From Sphaerisporangium corydalis (lineage in GTDB: Bacteria; Actinomycetota; Actinomycetes; Streptosporangiales; Streptosporangiaceae): DNA of 44,415 nt. Where the stretch lies: NCBI RefSeq assembly GCF_025506355.1, contig NZ_JANZYP010000077.1, positions 336-44,750 on the forward strand. The letters run 5' to 3'. How positions within the stretch are numbered: position 1 is the stretch's first letter; every line of letters starts with the position of its first letter. This document shows, in pieces, positions 8,854-17,069 of this stretch. Position numbers and translations under genes: made by a program. The notes under the pieces were generated by a model that was given only the letters and a program-made list of their open reading frames with translations, did not search any database and was not told the DNA's origin.

Positions 8854-8928
8854 GTGCTTCCAGGATGCGGTAACTGCAGTTGCTACCTCGATGACCGGGT
8901 CATCTCCCGGCCGCCGGACGAGCGTTGA
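8854..8928 (+). CDS. 24-residue Cys-rich small ORF
   Basis: GTG 8854 has GAGGAGG at 8841-8847 with good spacing. The 24-residue product is rich in Cys near its start (CGNCSC), followed by a charged tail ending PPDER. A TAGCGT -10-like hexamer at 8818-8823 lies just upstream. A perfect 14-bp hairpin follows 22 nt after the stop. This gives a complete small transcription unit between the pst operon and hisN, both on the other strand. A CxxCxC motif could bind metal or react with thiols, but no function can be assigned. It could also be the 5' part of a small RNA. Confidence 0.45.
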   Translation: MLPGCGNCSCYLDDRVISRPPDER

Positions 8929-8950
8929 CGTCCGGAGCCGCGAGGCACTG

Positions 8951-8981
8951 AAGGGCGCCGGGCCGACGGCCCGGCGCCCTT
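8951..8981. terminator. perfect 14-bp hairpin between small ORF and hisN
   Basis: AAGGGCGCCGGGCC (8951-8964) and its exact complement (8968-8981) flank a 3-nt loop. It lies between converging transcripts and ends in TT in one direction and the complement of AA in the other, so it can stop both. Confidence 0.8.
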
Positions 8982-9039
8982 CGCACCGCTCGGGGCTCCG
9001 GCACGGCCCCGCGCTTTTCGCATGTCCCGCGGCGGTGGG

Positions 9040-9825
9040 TCAGTCGCCGAGGCGCTTGAGCACCTCGGGGTGCAGCAGGGGGTTGGCGCAGACGATGCTG
9101 CCGCCGTCCACGTCCGGCGTCCCCGACAGGTCGCTCCATACCCCGCCCGCTTCCTCGACGATGACGGTGAGCGCGGCCATGTCCCAGGCGGAGAGCTCGG
9201 GTTCCGCGGAGATGTCGACCGCGCCCTCGGCCACCATCACGTGCGACCAGAAGTCGCCGTACGCGCGGGTGCGCCAGACGGTACGGGTCAGGTCGATGAA
9301 CGCGTCCAGGCGGCCGCGCTCCTCCCAGCCGCCGAAGCTGGAGTAGGAGAACGAGGCGTCCCGCAGCCGGCTGACCGAGGAGACGTTGCAGCGGGTGGCC
9401 TTCGTCAGGCTGCGCCCGGTCCACGCGCCGCCGTCGCGGGCCGCCCACCAGCGGCGGCCGAGCGCGGGGGCAGAGACCACGCCGACCACGACCCGGTCGT
9501 GCTCCATGAGCGCGATGAGCGTGGCCCACACGGGGACGCCCCGCACGTAGTTCTTGGTGCCGTCGATCGGGTCGACGACCCAGCAGCGCGAGCCGTACCC
9601 GCTGGTCCTGCCGGTCTCCTCGCCCACGACCGCGTCGCGGGGCCGGGCGCGCCGCAGCGTGCCGCGGATCGCGTCCTCGACCGCGCGGTCGGCGTCGCTC
9701 ACCGGCGTGAGGTCAGGTTTGGTGTCGACCCGCAGGTCGACGGCCTTGAACCGGCGCATGGTCAGGTCGTCGGCGCTGTCGGCCATCATGTGCGCCAGGC
9801 GCAGGTCGTCGCTATAGCCCGTCAC
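9040..9825 (-). CDS. hisN: histidinol-phosphatase, inositol monophosphatase family
   Basis: The 261-residue protein has the inositol-monophosphatase metal motifs: GEETG (about residues 65-70), DPIDGTKNY (about 81-90) and SAWDMAAL near the end. Actinobacterial members of this kind dephosphorylate histidinol phosphate in histidine synthesis; a general inositol-phosphate phosphatase is the alternative. GTG 9825 was chosen because homologous sequence starts at VTGYSDDL and a TAGCGT -10 lies 8 nt upstream; the longer frame runs into rsgA. The neighbours rsgA and aroA on the same strand match the order I recall in Streptomyces. Confidence 0.9.
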   Translation of the reverse strand: MTGYSDDLRLAHMMADSADDLTMRRFKAVDLRVDTKPDLTPVSDADRAVEDAIRGTLRRARPRDAVVGEETGRTSGYGSRCWVVDPIDGTKNYVRGVPVWATLIALMEHDRVVVGVVSAPALGRRWWAARDGGAWTGRSLTKATRCNVSSVSRLRDASFSYSSFGGWEERGRLDAFIDLTRTVWRTRAYGDFWSHVMVAEGAVDISAEPELSAWDMAALTVIVEEAGGVWSDLSGTPDVDGGSIVCANPLLHPEVLKRLGD

Positions 9826-9833
9826 AGGCACAG

Positions 9834-9839
9834 ACGCTA
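9834..9839 (-). promoter_or_regulatory. -10 element of hisN
   Basis: TAGCGT on the reverse strand lies 8 nt before GTG 9825. No Shine-Dalgarno sequence is present, suggesting a leaderless or near-leaderless mRNA. Confidence 0.4.
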
Positions 9840-9881
9840 CCGTGCCGGCGCCGTTTTCAGCATGCCCTGGATCATGCCCGT

Positions 9882-10952
9882 TCAGTCGTCGTCGGGGGCG
9901 CCGTCGCGGCTGGCGAGCAGGCGGCGCAGGGACGCCAGGCTCAGCGGGTCGGCGTGCCCCTCGGCAACCCATTTGTCGAGCGAGCACTCCTCGCCGCGGT
10001 GGCTGCACCCCTTCGGGCAGTGGACGGTGCCCTCGGACAGCGCGGGGAAGGCGGCCAGCACGTTGTCGATCGAGACGTGCCCGAGCCCGAAGCTGCGCAC
10101 CCCCGGCGTGTCGATGATCCAGCCGCCGCCGGGCAGCTCAAGGGCCACCGCCGAGCTGGAGGTGTGCCGGCCACGGCCGGTCACGGCGTTCACGTGGGAG
10201 ACCGCGCGCCCGGCGTCCGGCACCAGCGCGTTGACGAGCGTGGACTTGCCGACCCCTGAATGGCCGACGAGCACGCTCAGCCGGTCGGTCAGCCTCGACC
10301 GCACCTCGTCCAGCTCGCCGCCCTTGCGCACCACCAGGTAGGGCACGCCGAGCGGTTCGTAGCGGGCGACCAGGTCGTCGGGGGCGGCGAGGTCGGCCTT
10401 GGTGAGGCACAGCAGCGGCTCGATGTCGGCGTCGAAGGCGGCGACCAGCATGCGGTCGATCATCCTCGGCCTCGGCGGCGGGTCGGCGAGCGCGGTGACG
10501 ATCACGAGCTGGTCGGCGTTGGCGACGATGGGGCGCTCCACCTCGTCGGTGTCGTCGGCGCTGCGCCGCAGCATCGAGATGCGCGGTTCCAGGCGCACGA
10601 TGCGCGACAGCGTGTCGGTGCGGCCCGAGGTGTCGCCGACCAGGCTGACCCGGTCGCCCACCACGATGCCCTTGCGGCCGAGCTCGCGGGCCCGCATCGC
10701 CATCACCGGCCGCGCCTCCTCCTGGCGCTGCCTGCGCTCCTTGCGCTCGCGGGCGCTCAGGCCGTCCTCCCCGTCCTCGCCCGGCACCTCGGCGATCGGG
10801 TCGCCCACCAGGCAGGTGTACCGGCCGCGGTCGACCGCCACGACGAACGCCGCGACGGCGTCGTCGTGCGCGGGGCGGCGCCGCGTCCTCGGCCGGGAAC
10901 CCTTCCCCGGCCTGACGCGTACGTCCTCCTCGTCGTACTCGCGCTTTCTCAG
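9882..10952 (-). CDS. rsgA: ribosome small subunit-dependent GTPase A
   Basis: The roughly 356-residue GTPase helps late 30S maturation. Its motifs are in the circularly permuted order of this family: an OB-like N-domain, then G4 TKAD, G1 [10 protein letters not shown]3 DTPG, and a C-terminal zinc site (CPKGCSH and downstream Cys). Compared with Streptomyces RsgA as I remember it, there is an extra stretch of about 30 acidic and basic residues (PGEDGEDG to QEEAR, near residues 50-80) in the OB domain. No ATG or GTG sits at the expected N-terminus. A CTG overlapping the aroA stop (CTGA at 10949-10952), with GGAGAGGG upstream, is the best start and implies coupling. Confidence 0.9.
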   Translation of the reverse strand: MRKREYDEEDVRVRPGKGSRPRTRRRPAHDDAVAAFVVAVDRGRYTCLVGDPIAEVPGEDGEDGLSARERKERRQRQEEARPVMAMRARELGRKGIVVGDRVSLVGDTSGRTDTLSRIVRLEPRISMLRRSADDTDEVERPIVANADQLVIVTALADPPPRPRMIDRMLVAAFDADIEPLLCLTKADLAAPDDLVARYEPLGVPYLVVRKGGELDEVRSRLTDRLSVLVGHSGVGKSTLVNALVPDAGRAVSHVNAVTGRGRHTSSSAVALELPGGGWIIDTPGVRSFGLGHVSIDNVLAAFPALSEGTVHCPKGCSHRGEECSLDKWVAEGHADPLSLASLRRLLASRDGAPDDD

Positions 10953-12226
10953 CTGCCCTCTCCCAGCATCCGCGCCCACATGCGGGCGAACTCGGGAAGG
11001 GTCTTGGCGGTGGTCGAGATGTCCTCCACCTGGATCCCCGGGACGACCAGGCCGATCACCGCGCCGGCCGTGGCCATCCGGTGGTCGGCGTAGCTGTGCC
11101 AGGTGCCGGCGCCGAGCGGGCGCGGCCTGATCACCAGGCCGTCGGCGGTCTCGGTCACGTCCCCGCCGAGCCGGTTGATCTCGGTGGCCAGCGCGGCGAG
11201 CCGGTCGGTCTCGTGCCCCCGGAGGTGCGCGACGCCGCGCAGCGTGCTCGGCGAGCGCGCGAGGGCCGCGAGCGCGGCGATGGTCGGCGTCAGCTCGCCC
11301 ACGTCGTGCAGGTCGGCGTCGACGCCCTCGATGTGCCCGCCGCCGGTGACCCGCAGGTCGCCGGAGACGCGCGTGACGCCGGCGCCCATGCGCGGCAGCA
11401 GCTCGCGCAGCGCGTCGCCGCCCTGGGTGGTCTCCTCCGGCCAGCCGGGGATCGTGACGGTGCCCCCGGTCACCAGGGCGGCCGCCAGGAACGGGGCGGC
11501 GTTGGACAGGTCGGGCTCGACGGTGAGGTCGCCGGCCGCGATCGGGCCGGGCTCGACCCGCCAGACGTCCGGCTCGGAGTCGTCGACGCGGACCCCGGCG
11601 GCGCGGAGCATGCGGACGGTCATCTCGATGTGCGGCATGGACGGCACCGACGGCCCGCTGTGGCGCACGGTCACGCCCTTGTCGTAGCGCGGCGCGGCCA
11701 GCAGCAGCCCGGAGACGAGCTGGGAGGAGGCGGAGGCGTCCAGGGTGACCTCGCCGCCCGACAGCGGCCCCCGGATCGTGAACGGCAGCGCGTCGCCGGT
11801 GACCTCGGCGCCGAGGGCGCGCAGCGCCGCGAGGATCGGACCCATCGGGCGCGTGCGGGCGTGCGGGTCGCCGTCGAAGGCGACCTCGCGGGTGGCGAGC
11901 GCGGCCATCGGGGGGACGAACCGCATGACCGTGCCGGCCAGGCCGACGTCGATCGACACGCCCCCGCGCACCGGCCCTGGCACGATGTGCCAGTCGTGGC
12001 CGGACACGGTCTCCTCCGAGGAGGTCAGCGTGGCCCCGAGCGACCTCAGGGCGGCGGCCATCAGGTCGGTGTCCCGGCTGCGCAGCGCCAGCCGTACCGT
12101 GCCGGGGCCGTCGGCGAGCGCGGCGAGCAGGAGGGCGCGGTTGGTCACCGACTTGGACCCGGGAAGGCGGACGGCCGCCTCGACGGGCGCGGTCGCCTCG
12201 GGCGCGGGCCACAGGGGAACGGGCAT
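10949..12226 (-). CDS. aroA: 3-phosphoshikimate 1-carboxyvinyltransferase (EPSP synthase)
   Basis: The 425-residue enzyme joins shikimate 3-phosphate and phosphoenolpyruvate in the shikimate pathway. The conserved [12 protein letters not shown] block (about residues 20-31), [16 protein letters not shown] and the terminal ADHRMATA motif are all present. Length matches the family. ATG 12226 was chosen because a TAGGCT -10 lies 7 nt before it and homology begins there; upstream sequence is a tandem repeat in an otherwise open frame. It is coupled to rsgA. Confidence 0.96.
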   Translation of the reverse strand: MPVPLWPAPEATAPVEAAVRLPGSKSVTNRALLLAALADGPGTVRLALRSRDTDLMAAALRSLGATLTSSEETVSGHDWHIVPGPVRGGVSIDVGLAGTVMRFVPPMAALATREVAFDGDPHARTRPMGPILAALRALGAEVTGDALPFTIRGPLSGGEVTLDASASSQLVSGLLLAAPRYDKGVTVRHSGPSVPSMPHIEMTVRMLRAAGVRVDDSEPDVWRVEPGPIAAGDLTVEPDLSNAAPFLAAALVTGGTVTIPGWPEETTQGGDALRELLPRMGAGVTRVSGDLRVTGGGHIEGVDADLHDVGELTPTIAALAALARSPSTLRGVAHLRGHETDRLAALATEINRLGGDVTETADGLVIRPRPLGAGTWHSYADHRMATAGAVIGLVVPGIQVEDISTTAKTLPEFARMWARMLGEGS

Positions 12227-12233
12227 GGGTCCG

Positions 12234-12239
12234 AGCCTA
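12234..12239 (-). promoter_or_regulatory. -10 element of leaderless aroA
   Basis: TAGGCT on the reverse strand ends 7 nt before the aroA ATG. There is no Shine-Dalgarno sequence. Confidence 0.45.
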
Positions 12240-12318
12240 CCGGGAGCCTCACCCGCGCAGGAGGTGACGCTCGCGCGTGATCCGGAAGGCGGGGAAGGCC
12301 GTCCGCCCGGTGGGCCGG

Positions 12319-12416
12319 GTGCCTTGTCCGGAGCGATGCCGGGCGCTTGTTTCCGGGGCCGGGCCGCGTGCCTTGTCCGGAGCGGTGCCGGGGACTTGTT
12401 CCCGGGGCCGGGCCGC
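12319..12416. repeat. 49-bp tandem direct repeat, two copies
   Basis: Copies 12319-12367 and 12368-12416 match at nearly every position (GTGCCTTGTCCGGAGC start, CCGGGGCCGGGCCGC end). They fill the space between the divergent aroA and SRAP genes. Function unknown; copy number may vary between strains. Confidence 0.85.
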
Positions 12417-12435
12417 ATGCTTCGCGGGTGTGGGG

Positions 12436-12441
12436 CAGGCT
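12436..12441 (+). promoter_or_regulatory. -10-like element of SRAP gene
   Basis: CAGGCT lies 6 nt before ATG 12448, the same geometry as other leaderless genes in this window. No Shine-Dalgarno sequence is seen. Confidence 0.35.
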
Positions 12442-12447
12442 ATGGGC

Positions 12448-13194
12448 ATGTGCGGGAGATACGCGTCGACGCGGAAGCGCCAGGAGTTGCTGGAGGAGTT
12501 CCAGGTCGGGCTGGACGAGACGCCTGAGGAGCTCCCCGCGGACTACAACGTCGCGCCCACGAAGCTCGTCTACGCCGTGCTGACCCGTCCGGGGGAGACG
12601 GAGAAGGGCGCGGGCAAGGCGGATCCGGTCAGGCGGCTCAGGGTGCTCAAGTGGGGGCTGGTGCCGAGCTGGGCCAAGGACCCCTCCATCGGCTCCAGGA
12701 TGATCAACGCCCGGATGGAGACGCTGGGCGAGAAGCCGGCGTTCCGCAGGGCCTTCGCGCACCGCAGGTGCCTGCTTCCCGCCGACGGCTACTACGAGTG
12801 GCAGAAGACCGAGGGCAAGAACAAGCAGCCCTATTTCATTCACCCCTCCGACGGCGGGGTGATGGCGATGGCGGGGCTCTACGAATACTGGAAGGACCCC
12901 TCGCGCGGGGATGACGACCCGCTCAAGTGGCTGGTCACCTGCACGGTCATCACGACCACGGCCGAGGACGATCTAGGGCGCGTCCATGACCGGATGCCGG
13001 TGATCATCGAACGCGACAGGTGGGCCGACTGGCTCGACCCGGGGCGCACTGATCCGGACGCGGTGCGCGAGCTGTTCTCCACCACCAGGCCGGGCGGGCT
13101 GGCCCTCTATCCGGTGTCGAGCGAGGTCAACAGCGTACGGAACAACGGGCCCCGGCTCGTCGAGCCGGAGGAGCCGGAGTCGGCCCTCTTCTGA
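12448..13194 (+). CDS. SRAP-domain abasic-site protein (HMCES/YedK family)
   Basis: The 248-residue protein begins MCGRY; after Met removal Cys2 forms a covalent link with abasic sites in single-stranded DNA, protecting them. Other family motifs follow: YNVAPT (about residues 31-36), WGLVPSW, INARMET, RRCLLPADGYYEW and the catalytic His in RVHDRMPVI. The family mechanism requires Cys at position 2, which fixes the start at ATG 12448 rather than ATG 12442 six bases upstream. The gene is single and divergent from aroA. Confidence 0.93.
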   Translation: MCGRYASTRKRQELLEEFQVGLDETPEELPADYNVAPTKLVYAVLTRPGETEKGAGKADPVRRLRVLKWGLVPSWAKDPSIGSRMINARMETLGEKPAFRRAFAHRRCLLPADGYYEWQKTEGKNKQPYFIHPSDGGVMAMAGLYEYWKDPSRGDDDPLKWLVTCTVITTTAEDDLGRVHDRMPVIIERDRWADWLDPGRTDPDAVRELFSTTRPGGLALYPVSSEVNSVRNNGPRLVEPEEPESALF

Positions 13195-13459
13195 GAATCC
13201 GAGGAATGCTCGCCTTTATTGGTTCTTCGCGGGGTTCCCGGACTGGGAGTCGGCGAAATTGGATAAATGCCATGAATCGGTCAGGATTGTCAAAAGGCCG
13301 AGCCATGGCGGTGTAAAGTCCCGGCCGAATGGGCATCCGGTGAGGAAAGCGATGCCTCCCCAGGGAGAGCCACCGCCAAAAGGTTTCTGAGAGCCAGGCG
13401 GGATTTCCGGGGGATCCCGGCCCAGGCCGTGCCCGATTTCTTCCCGGAGGTGCGGATCC
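13195..13459 (+). promoter_or_regulatory. long structured upstream region of the DksA-like gene
   Basis: This 265-nt gene-free stretch is richer in A and T than its surroundings. It holds nested complementary arms: GGCGGTG near 13306 with CACCGCC near 13371, inside it GGCATC near 13331 with GATGCC near 13350, and CGGGAT with ATCCCG near 13400-13425. This could be a folded 5' leader. I compared it by eye with common riboswitch motifs and could not assign it. Confidence 0.35.
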
Positions 13460-13792
13460 GTGGACGACGCGACCGCTCGGGTCCAACTGGAGAGCATGCT
13501 GGCCGAACTCGATCGGTCGATCACGGTGCTGCGGGGTGATCCCGTCGCCGTGGGCGACAGGTCCGCGGCCGACGCGGGATCCGACCTCACCGACGCCGAC
13601 CGCGCGCAGGCGATGATCGAGGTGGCCACGCGCCAGCGCACGGCCGTCGTGGACGCGCTCAAGCGGCTCGACGCCGGCGAGTACGGCAGGTGCGTGGACT
13701 GCGGGAAGCCGGTTCCCGAGGGCCGCCTCGTGGCGCGGCCCGAGGCCTCACGCTGCGTCCACTGCCAGGGCGTGCGCGAGCGCCGCCGCTGA
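13460..13792 (+). CDS. TraR/DksA-type zinc-finger protein
   Basis: The 110-residue protein has an N-terminal helical region and a C4 zinc finger (CVDCGKP and CVHC, residues about 77-100). The family binds the RNA polymerase secondary channel or acts in stress responses. GTG 13460 has GGAGG nine nt upstream. The coiled-coil tip acidic residues of true DksA are not clearly present, so the exact role is open. Confidence 0.85.
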   Translation: MDDATARVQLESMLAELDRSITVLRGDPVAVGDRSAADAGSDLTDADRAQAMIEVATRQRTAVVDALKRLDAGEYGRCVDCGKPVPEGRLVARPEASRCVHCQGVRERRR

Positions 13793-13851
13793 GGGGACGG
13801 CGACCCGCCGCCGCTGACGGACGGCGAGCGCCACCGCTGACGGGACGGCCG
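13781..13851. repeat. three imperfect 24-nt tandem repeats
   Basis: Units at 13781-13804, 13805-13828 and 13829-13851 share the pattern CGCC(G/A)CCGCTGA plus GGACGGC. The first unit includes the end of the DksA-like gene, so the repeats arose from its 3' end. Each copy carries a TGA. Confidence 0.7.
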
Positions 13852-13861
13852 CCCGCCCCGG

Positions 13862-14608
13862 TCAGTCCGGCCTGCGGGCGCTGGCGACCAGGTGGATGCC
13901 CACGGTGTCGTCGTCGTCAGGGTGCGCGTCCAGCTCGGTGCGGACCAGCCAGTTCAGCGCCCGAGTGTCGGCGGCCAGGACGTGGTCCACGGTCGAGGGG
14001 GACAGCACCGTGCGCGGCCGTACCCACTCCACCTCCAGACCGGCGTCGGTCAGCAGCTCGCGGAGCTGCACGCTGGTGAAACAGCGGGTGATGCTGCCGT
14101 CAGGCCACGGCACCAGCATCACCTCGCCGGTCCCGGTCTGGCACAGGTGGGCCCAGTAGTTCTGCTCGGCCATGATCGCCATGCCGAGCACCAGAGAGTC
14201 GACGCAGGCGAGCACGCGCCCGCCGGGCTTCAGTACGCGGACGACGTCCTCCATCGTCGACTCGGCCATCAGCTCCAGCGACAGCACGCGCTCCTCGGCC
14301 ACCACGGCGTCGACGGAGGCGTCGGGCAGGAAGCCGAGATCGTCGGCGCGCACCCTGCGGATCCTGTTGGAGGCGTCACGCAGCCAGGGATCGGCCGGGC
14401 GCCGGAAGTCGATCACCTCGATGATGTGGTGCCCGGCGCCGGCCGCCTGGACCGGCCAGCGCCCGCGCCCGCCCGACAGATCGAGCAGCAGGCAGGGCCG
14501 CTCAGGGAGCCAACGGCGAAGCTGCTCGGCCACGACGGCGTGGTAGAAGGTCCAGTACGGCCCGAGTGCGCCTGAGCCGTTCAGTTCGTTGGCTGGGATG
14601 GGCAGCAC
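13862..14608 (-). CDS. class I SAM-dependent methyltransferase
   Basis: The 248-residue protein has the Rossmann-type cofactor motif [12 protein letters not shown] (about residues 40-52), an acidic loop-2 residue, and the post-motif segment [14 protein letters not shown] (about 127-140). The substrate is unknown. GTG 14608 has CAGGAG seven nt upstream. It is divergent from sigR, with a palindrome between them. Confidence 0.8.
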   Translation of the reverse strand: MLPIPANELNGSGALGPYWTFYHAVVAEQLRRWLPERPCLLLDLSGGRGRWPVQAAGAGHHIIEVIDFRRPADPWLRDASNRIRRVRADDLGFLPDASVDAVVAEERVLSLELMAESTMEDVVRVLKPGGRVLACVDSLVLGMAIMAEQNYWAHLCQTGTGEVMLVPWPDGSITRCFTSVQLRELLTDAGLEVEWVRPRTVLSPSTVDHVLAADTRALNWLVRTELDAHPDDDDTVGIHLVASARRPD

Positions 14609-14651
14609 GAGTGGCTCCTGGACGGTCGGGGCTCCGGGGAATCGCTACCAG

Positions 14652-14679
14652 CCGGTACGTATCTTTTTCCCCGTACCGG
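14652..14679. repeat. 8-bp inverted repeat between methyltransferase and sigR
   Basis: CCGGTACG (14652-14659) and CGTACCGG (14672-14679) are exact complements across 12 nt that include a T-rich run. It may be an operator for either divergent gene, or a terminator of an upstream transcript. Confidence 0.4.
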
Positions 14680-14703
14680 GTCGTTCGTCACCTTCTAGTT
14701 ACC

Positions 14704-14730
14704 GGGAACAGATGCTATGCCTCGCGTGTT
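14704..14730 (+). promoter_or_regulatory. SigR-type promoter of sigR
   Basis: GGGAAC (14704-14709), 18 nt, then GTT (14728-14730) matches the SigR consensus GGGAAT-N18-GTT. It would make sigR autoregulated, as is known in Streptomyces. Confidence 0.7.
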
Positions 14731-14735
14731 GCAGA

Positions 14736-14751
14736 CGCGTGTAAACACGCG
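14736..14751 (+). promoter_or_regulatory. leader hairpin abutting the sigR ribosome binding site
   Basis: CGCGTGT and ACACGCG pair around AA, and the last stem base is the first base of the Shine-Dalgarno GAGGAGG (14751-14757). It could affect translation of the long SigR isoform. Confidence 0.5.
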
Positions 14752-14766
14752 AGGAGGTTCCGTCCC

Positions 14767-15450
14767 ATGCTCATGACCGAGGTCGGTGATCGGGCGGTCG
14801 TACACAAGCCGGTATTCTCGGCGGTGTACGGCGCGTATAAGGGGGTGGGTCCGGTCTCCAAGACAGCAGAGGAGACTCTGGAGCAACGCAGCGAGCGGTT
14901 CGAACGGGACGCCATGCCGTACCTCGACCAGCTCTATTCAGCCGCGCTCCGGATGACCAGGAACCCCGCGGACGCGGAGGACCTGCTCCAGGACACCTTC
15001 GCCAAGGCCTTCGGCTCGTTCCACCAGTTCCAGGAGGGGACGAACCTTAAGGCCTGGCTCTACCGCATCCTGACCAACACCTTCATCAACAGCTATCGCA
15101 AGAAGCAGCGTGAGCCCAAGCAGTCCGGCACCGAGGAGATCGAGGACTGGCAGCTCGCGCGCGCCGAGTCCCACACCTCGGCCGGTCTGAAGTCGGCGGA
15201 GGTCGAGGCGCTCGAACATCTGCCCGACAGCGATATCAAGGACGCGCTGGCCGCGCTGCCGGAGGATTTCCGGATGGCGGTCTATCTGGCCGATGTCGAG
15301 GGGTTCCCTTACAAGGAGATCGCCGACATCATGGGCACCCCGATAGGGACCGTGATGTCCCGCCTGCACCGGGGGCGCCGCCAACTGCGGACGCAACTGG
15401 AGGACTACGCACGCGGACGCGGGCTTGTGCGATCGGAGGACCCGTCGTGA
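14767..15450 (+). CDS. sigR: ECF RNA polymerase sigma factor of the thiol-oxidative stress response
   Basis: Region 2 ([26 protein letters not shown]), [12 protein letters not shown] and region 4 ([27 protein letters not shown]) closely match Streptomyces SigR and mycobacterial SigH. ATG 14767 with GAGGAGG gives a 227-residue form. A second start, GTG 14845, begins VGPVSK, like the classical SigR N-terminus, and gives 201 residues. This resembles the two SigR isoforms known in Streptomyces, where the longer, induced form is unstable. The partner anti-sigma gene rsrA follows after 82 nt. Confidence 0.95.
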   Translation: MLMTEVGDRAVVHKPVFSAVYGAYKGVGPVSKTAEETLEQRSERFERDAMPYLDQLYSAALRMTRNPADAEDLLQDTFAKAFGSFHQFQEGTNLKAWLYRILTNTFINSYRKKQREPKQSGTEEIEDWQLARAESHTSAGLKSAEVEALEHLPDSDIKDALAALPEDFRMAVYLADVEGFPYKEIADIMGTPIGTVMSRLHRGRRQLRTQLEDYARGRGLVRSEDPS

Positions 15451-15532
15451 TCGAGCGCGACGAGATTGATCGATCATCGATGGTCGCGGGTGAGCGCGGG
15501 CTCGGCGCCGGCGCCCTGGTGAGGTGTTGGGC

Positions 15533-15814
15533 ATGAGCTGTGGGAAGCCGCACGACACCGACTGCGGGGAAGTGCTGGACAAGGTCTACACCTTCCTCGA
15601 CGGCGAGCTGGACGAGCGCTGGCGCTCCGACATCAGGCAGCACCTCGACGAGTGCGGGCCCTGCCTTGAGGAGTACGGCCTGGAGAAGGTCGTCAAGCAG
15701 CTCGTCGCCAAGCACTGCGGGTGCGACACCGTGCCCGAGGACCTGCGGTCCAAGGTCCTGCTGCGCATCGAGGCCGTCCGCGCCGAGATCGCGGCCGAAC
15801 GCCCCACCGGATGA
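15533..15814 (+). CDS. rsrA: redox-sensing zinc anti-sigma factor of SigR
   Basis: The 93-residue protein binds SigR in reducing conditions and releases it when Cys residues form a disulfide. The zinc anti-sigma motif is visible: Cys3, His7 and Cys11 at the N-terminus, and CGPC in HLDECGPC (about residues 36-43), followed by KHCGC. Its order and length match RsrA/RshA. ATG 15533 was chosen because family members begin MSCG. It is co-directional with sigR. Confidence 0.93.
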   Translation: MSCGKPHDTDCGEVLDKVYTFLDGELDERWRSDIRQHLDECGPCLEEYGLEKVVKQLVAKHCGCDTVPEDLRSKVLLRIEAVRAEIAAERPTG

Positions 15815-15852
15815 TCGTCCTGCGCCGGCCGGATGAGCGGTGTTTCTCGGAC

Positions 15853-15858
15853 TAGGAT
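15853..15858 (+). promoter_or_regulatory. -10 element of leaderless epimerase gene
   Basis: TAGGAT lies 6 nt before ATG 15865, and no ribosome binding site is present. Confidence 0.45.
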
Positions 15859-15864
15859 GCCGGG

Positions 15865-16797
15865 ATGCGGCTACTTGTGACCGGCGGTGCCGGGTTCATC
15901 GGATCGACCCTCGTGGACCGGCTGCTCTCCGACGGGCACGAGGTCGCCGTGGTGGACGACATGTCATCGGGCGAGCGCGGCAACCTCGCCGCCGCCCTCG
16001 CGAACCCGCTGTTCCGGCTGTGCGAGATGGACATCAGGGATCCCGCGCTGAGCGGCCTGATGGCCGAGTGGCGGCCCGAGGTCGTCTGCCATCTCGCGGC
16101 CCAGATCAGCGTGCGCGCCAGCGTGGCCGACCCGGTGTTCGACGCCCGGCTCAACGTCGAGGGCACGGTCAACGTGCTGGAGGCAGCGCGGGTGGCCGGC
16201 GCGCGCAAGGTCCTGTACGCCTCGTCCGTCGCGGTGTACGGCCGGCCGGCCACGATCCCGGTCCCCGGCGACGCGGCGACCGACGCCCGCTCGCCGTACG
16301 CCGCCTCCAAGCTCAGCGGTGAGACCTACCTGTCGATGTTCCGGGCGCTGCACGGCCTTGACTACACCACCCTGGTCCTGTCGAACGTCTACGGCCCGCG
16401 CCAGTCGCCGGTCGGCGAGGCGGGGGTCGTCTCGATCTTCACCGACGCGTTGCTGCGCGGGGCGCCGACCGTCGTCTACGGCGACGGCTCCCAGACCCGC
16501 GACTACATCTTCGTGGACGACGTCGTGGACGGGTTCGTCCGCGCCTGCGGGCCGAGGGGCGGCGGCGGCCGGTTCAACCTCGGCACCGGCGTGCAGACCA
16601 CCGACCGTGAGCTGCACACCCTGATCGCCGGCGCCGCCGGGGCGGCCGACGAGCCGAGGTCGGAACCGGCCCGGCTGGGCGACCTGCCCGCCATGGCGGT
16701 CGACCCCGTCCCGGCGCTCGACGGCCTCGGCTGGCACCCCAGGACCGACCTTCTGACCGGTCTCAAGGCCACGGTCGAATGGGCGAGAACGCGTTAG
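15865..16797 (+). CDS. NAD-dependent epimerase/dehydratase (UDP-glucose 4-epimerase-like)
   Basis: The 310-residue extended short-chain dehydrogenase has the NAD motif TGGAGFIG (residues 6-13), an acidic end to the second strand (VVDD), the catalytic Ser in ASSVAVYG and the YAASK active site (about residues 144-148). It likely acts on a nucleotide sugar for cell wall or polysaccharide; the sugar cannot be read from sequence. It stands alone after rsrA. Confidence 0.9.
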   Translation: MRLLVTGGAGFIGSTLVDRLLSDGHEVAVVDDMSSGERGNLAAALANPLFRLCEMDIRDPALSGLMAEWRPEVVCHLAAQISVRASVADPVFDARLNVEGTVNVLEAARVAGARKVLYASSVAVYGRPATIPVPGDAATDARSPYAASKLSGETYLSMFRALHGLDYTTLVLSNVYGPRQSPVGEAGVVSIFTDALLRGAPTVVYGDGSQTRDYIFVDDVVDGFVRACGPRGGGGRFNLGTGVQTTDRELHTLIAGAAGAADEPRSEPARLGDLPAMAVDPVPALDGLGWHPRTDLLTGLKATVEWARTR

Positions 16798-16868
16798 CTG
16801 CGGGTAGTGGTTTGATTACGCTTTGGATGCGATTCTTCGACTTCCCTCACGGGTCACCTCGGTTTCTG

Positions 16869-16886
16869 TAGCCTGAATCCGGATTC
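16869..16886 (+). promoter_or_regulatory. candidate promoter with palindromic start region for the HD-domain operon
   Basis: A TAGCCT -10 (16869-16874) is followed at once by the perfect 12-bp palindrome GAATCCGGATTC (16875-16886), which would cover the transcription start. It may be an operator for the three genes downstream. Confidence 0.4.
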
Positions 16887-16902
16887 GATGGGGAGGCGAC
16901 GC

Positions 16903-17037
16903 ATGGTGAAGGCAATGGCCACACGCACGGTGGCGGCCATGAGGGCCAATGGTCCGATCTGGGCCGTCGGCCTGCTCGCACTGGCGGCTCTCCTGGGGGC
17001 CATGGTCGACGTGCCCTCGGGGATCACCTGGACCTGA
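16903..17037 (+). CDS. 44-residue single-span membrane peptide
   Basis: ATG 16903 has GGGGAGG seven nt upstream. The product has a basic N-terminus and one hydrophobic helix (about residues 18-36, IWAVGLLALAALLGAM). It ends 32 nt before the HD-GYP gene on the same strand and is probably co-transcribed. It may assist or regulate the membrane HD proteins; this rests on position only. Confidence 0.6.
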   Translation: MVKAMATRTVAAMRANGPIWAVGLLALAALLGAMVDVPSGITWT

Positions 17038-17069
17038 GCGTGAGCCCGTGACTGCCCGAGGCGGCGCCA

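Noticed and set aside
9882-12212. 776-codon open frame spanning rsgA and aroA
   Set aside because: Only its C-terminal part is RsgA. The upstream part is an out-of-frame, Arg/Pro-rich reading of aroA, typical of high-GC DNA, so no fusion exists.
13300-13430. Known riboswitch before the DksA-like gene
   Set aside because: I compared it by eye with cobalamin, SAM, TPP, FMN, glycine and c-di-AMP motifs; fragments look similar but the conserved cores are absent.
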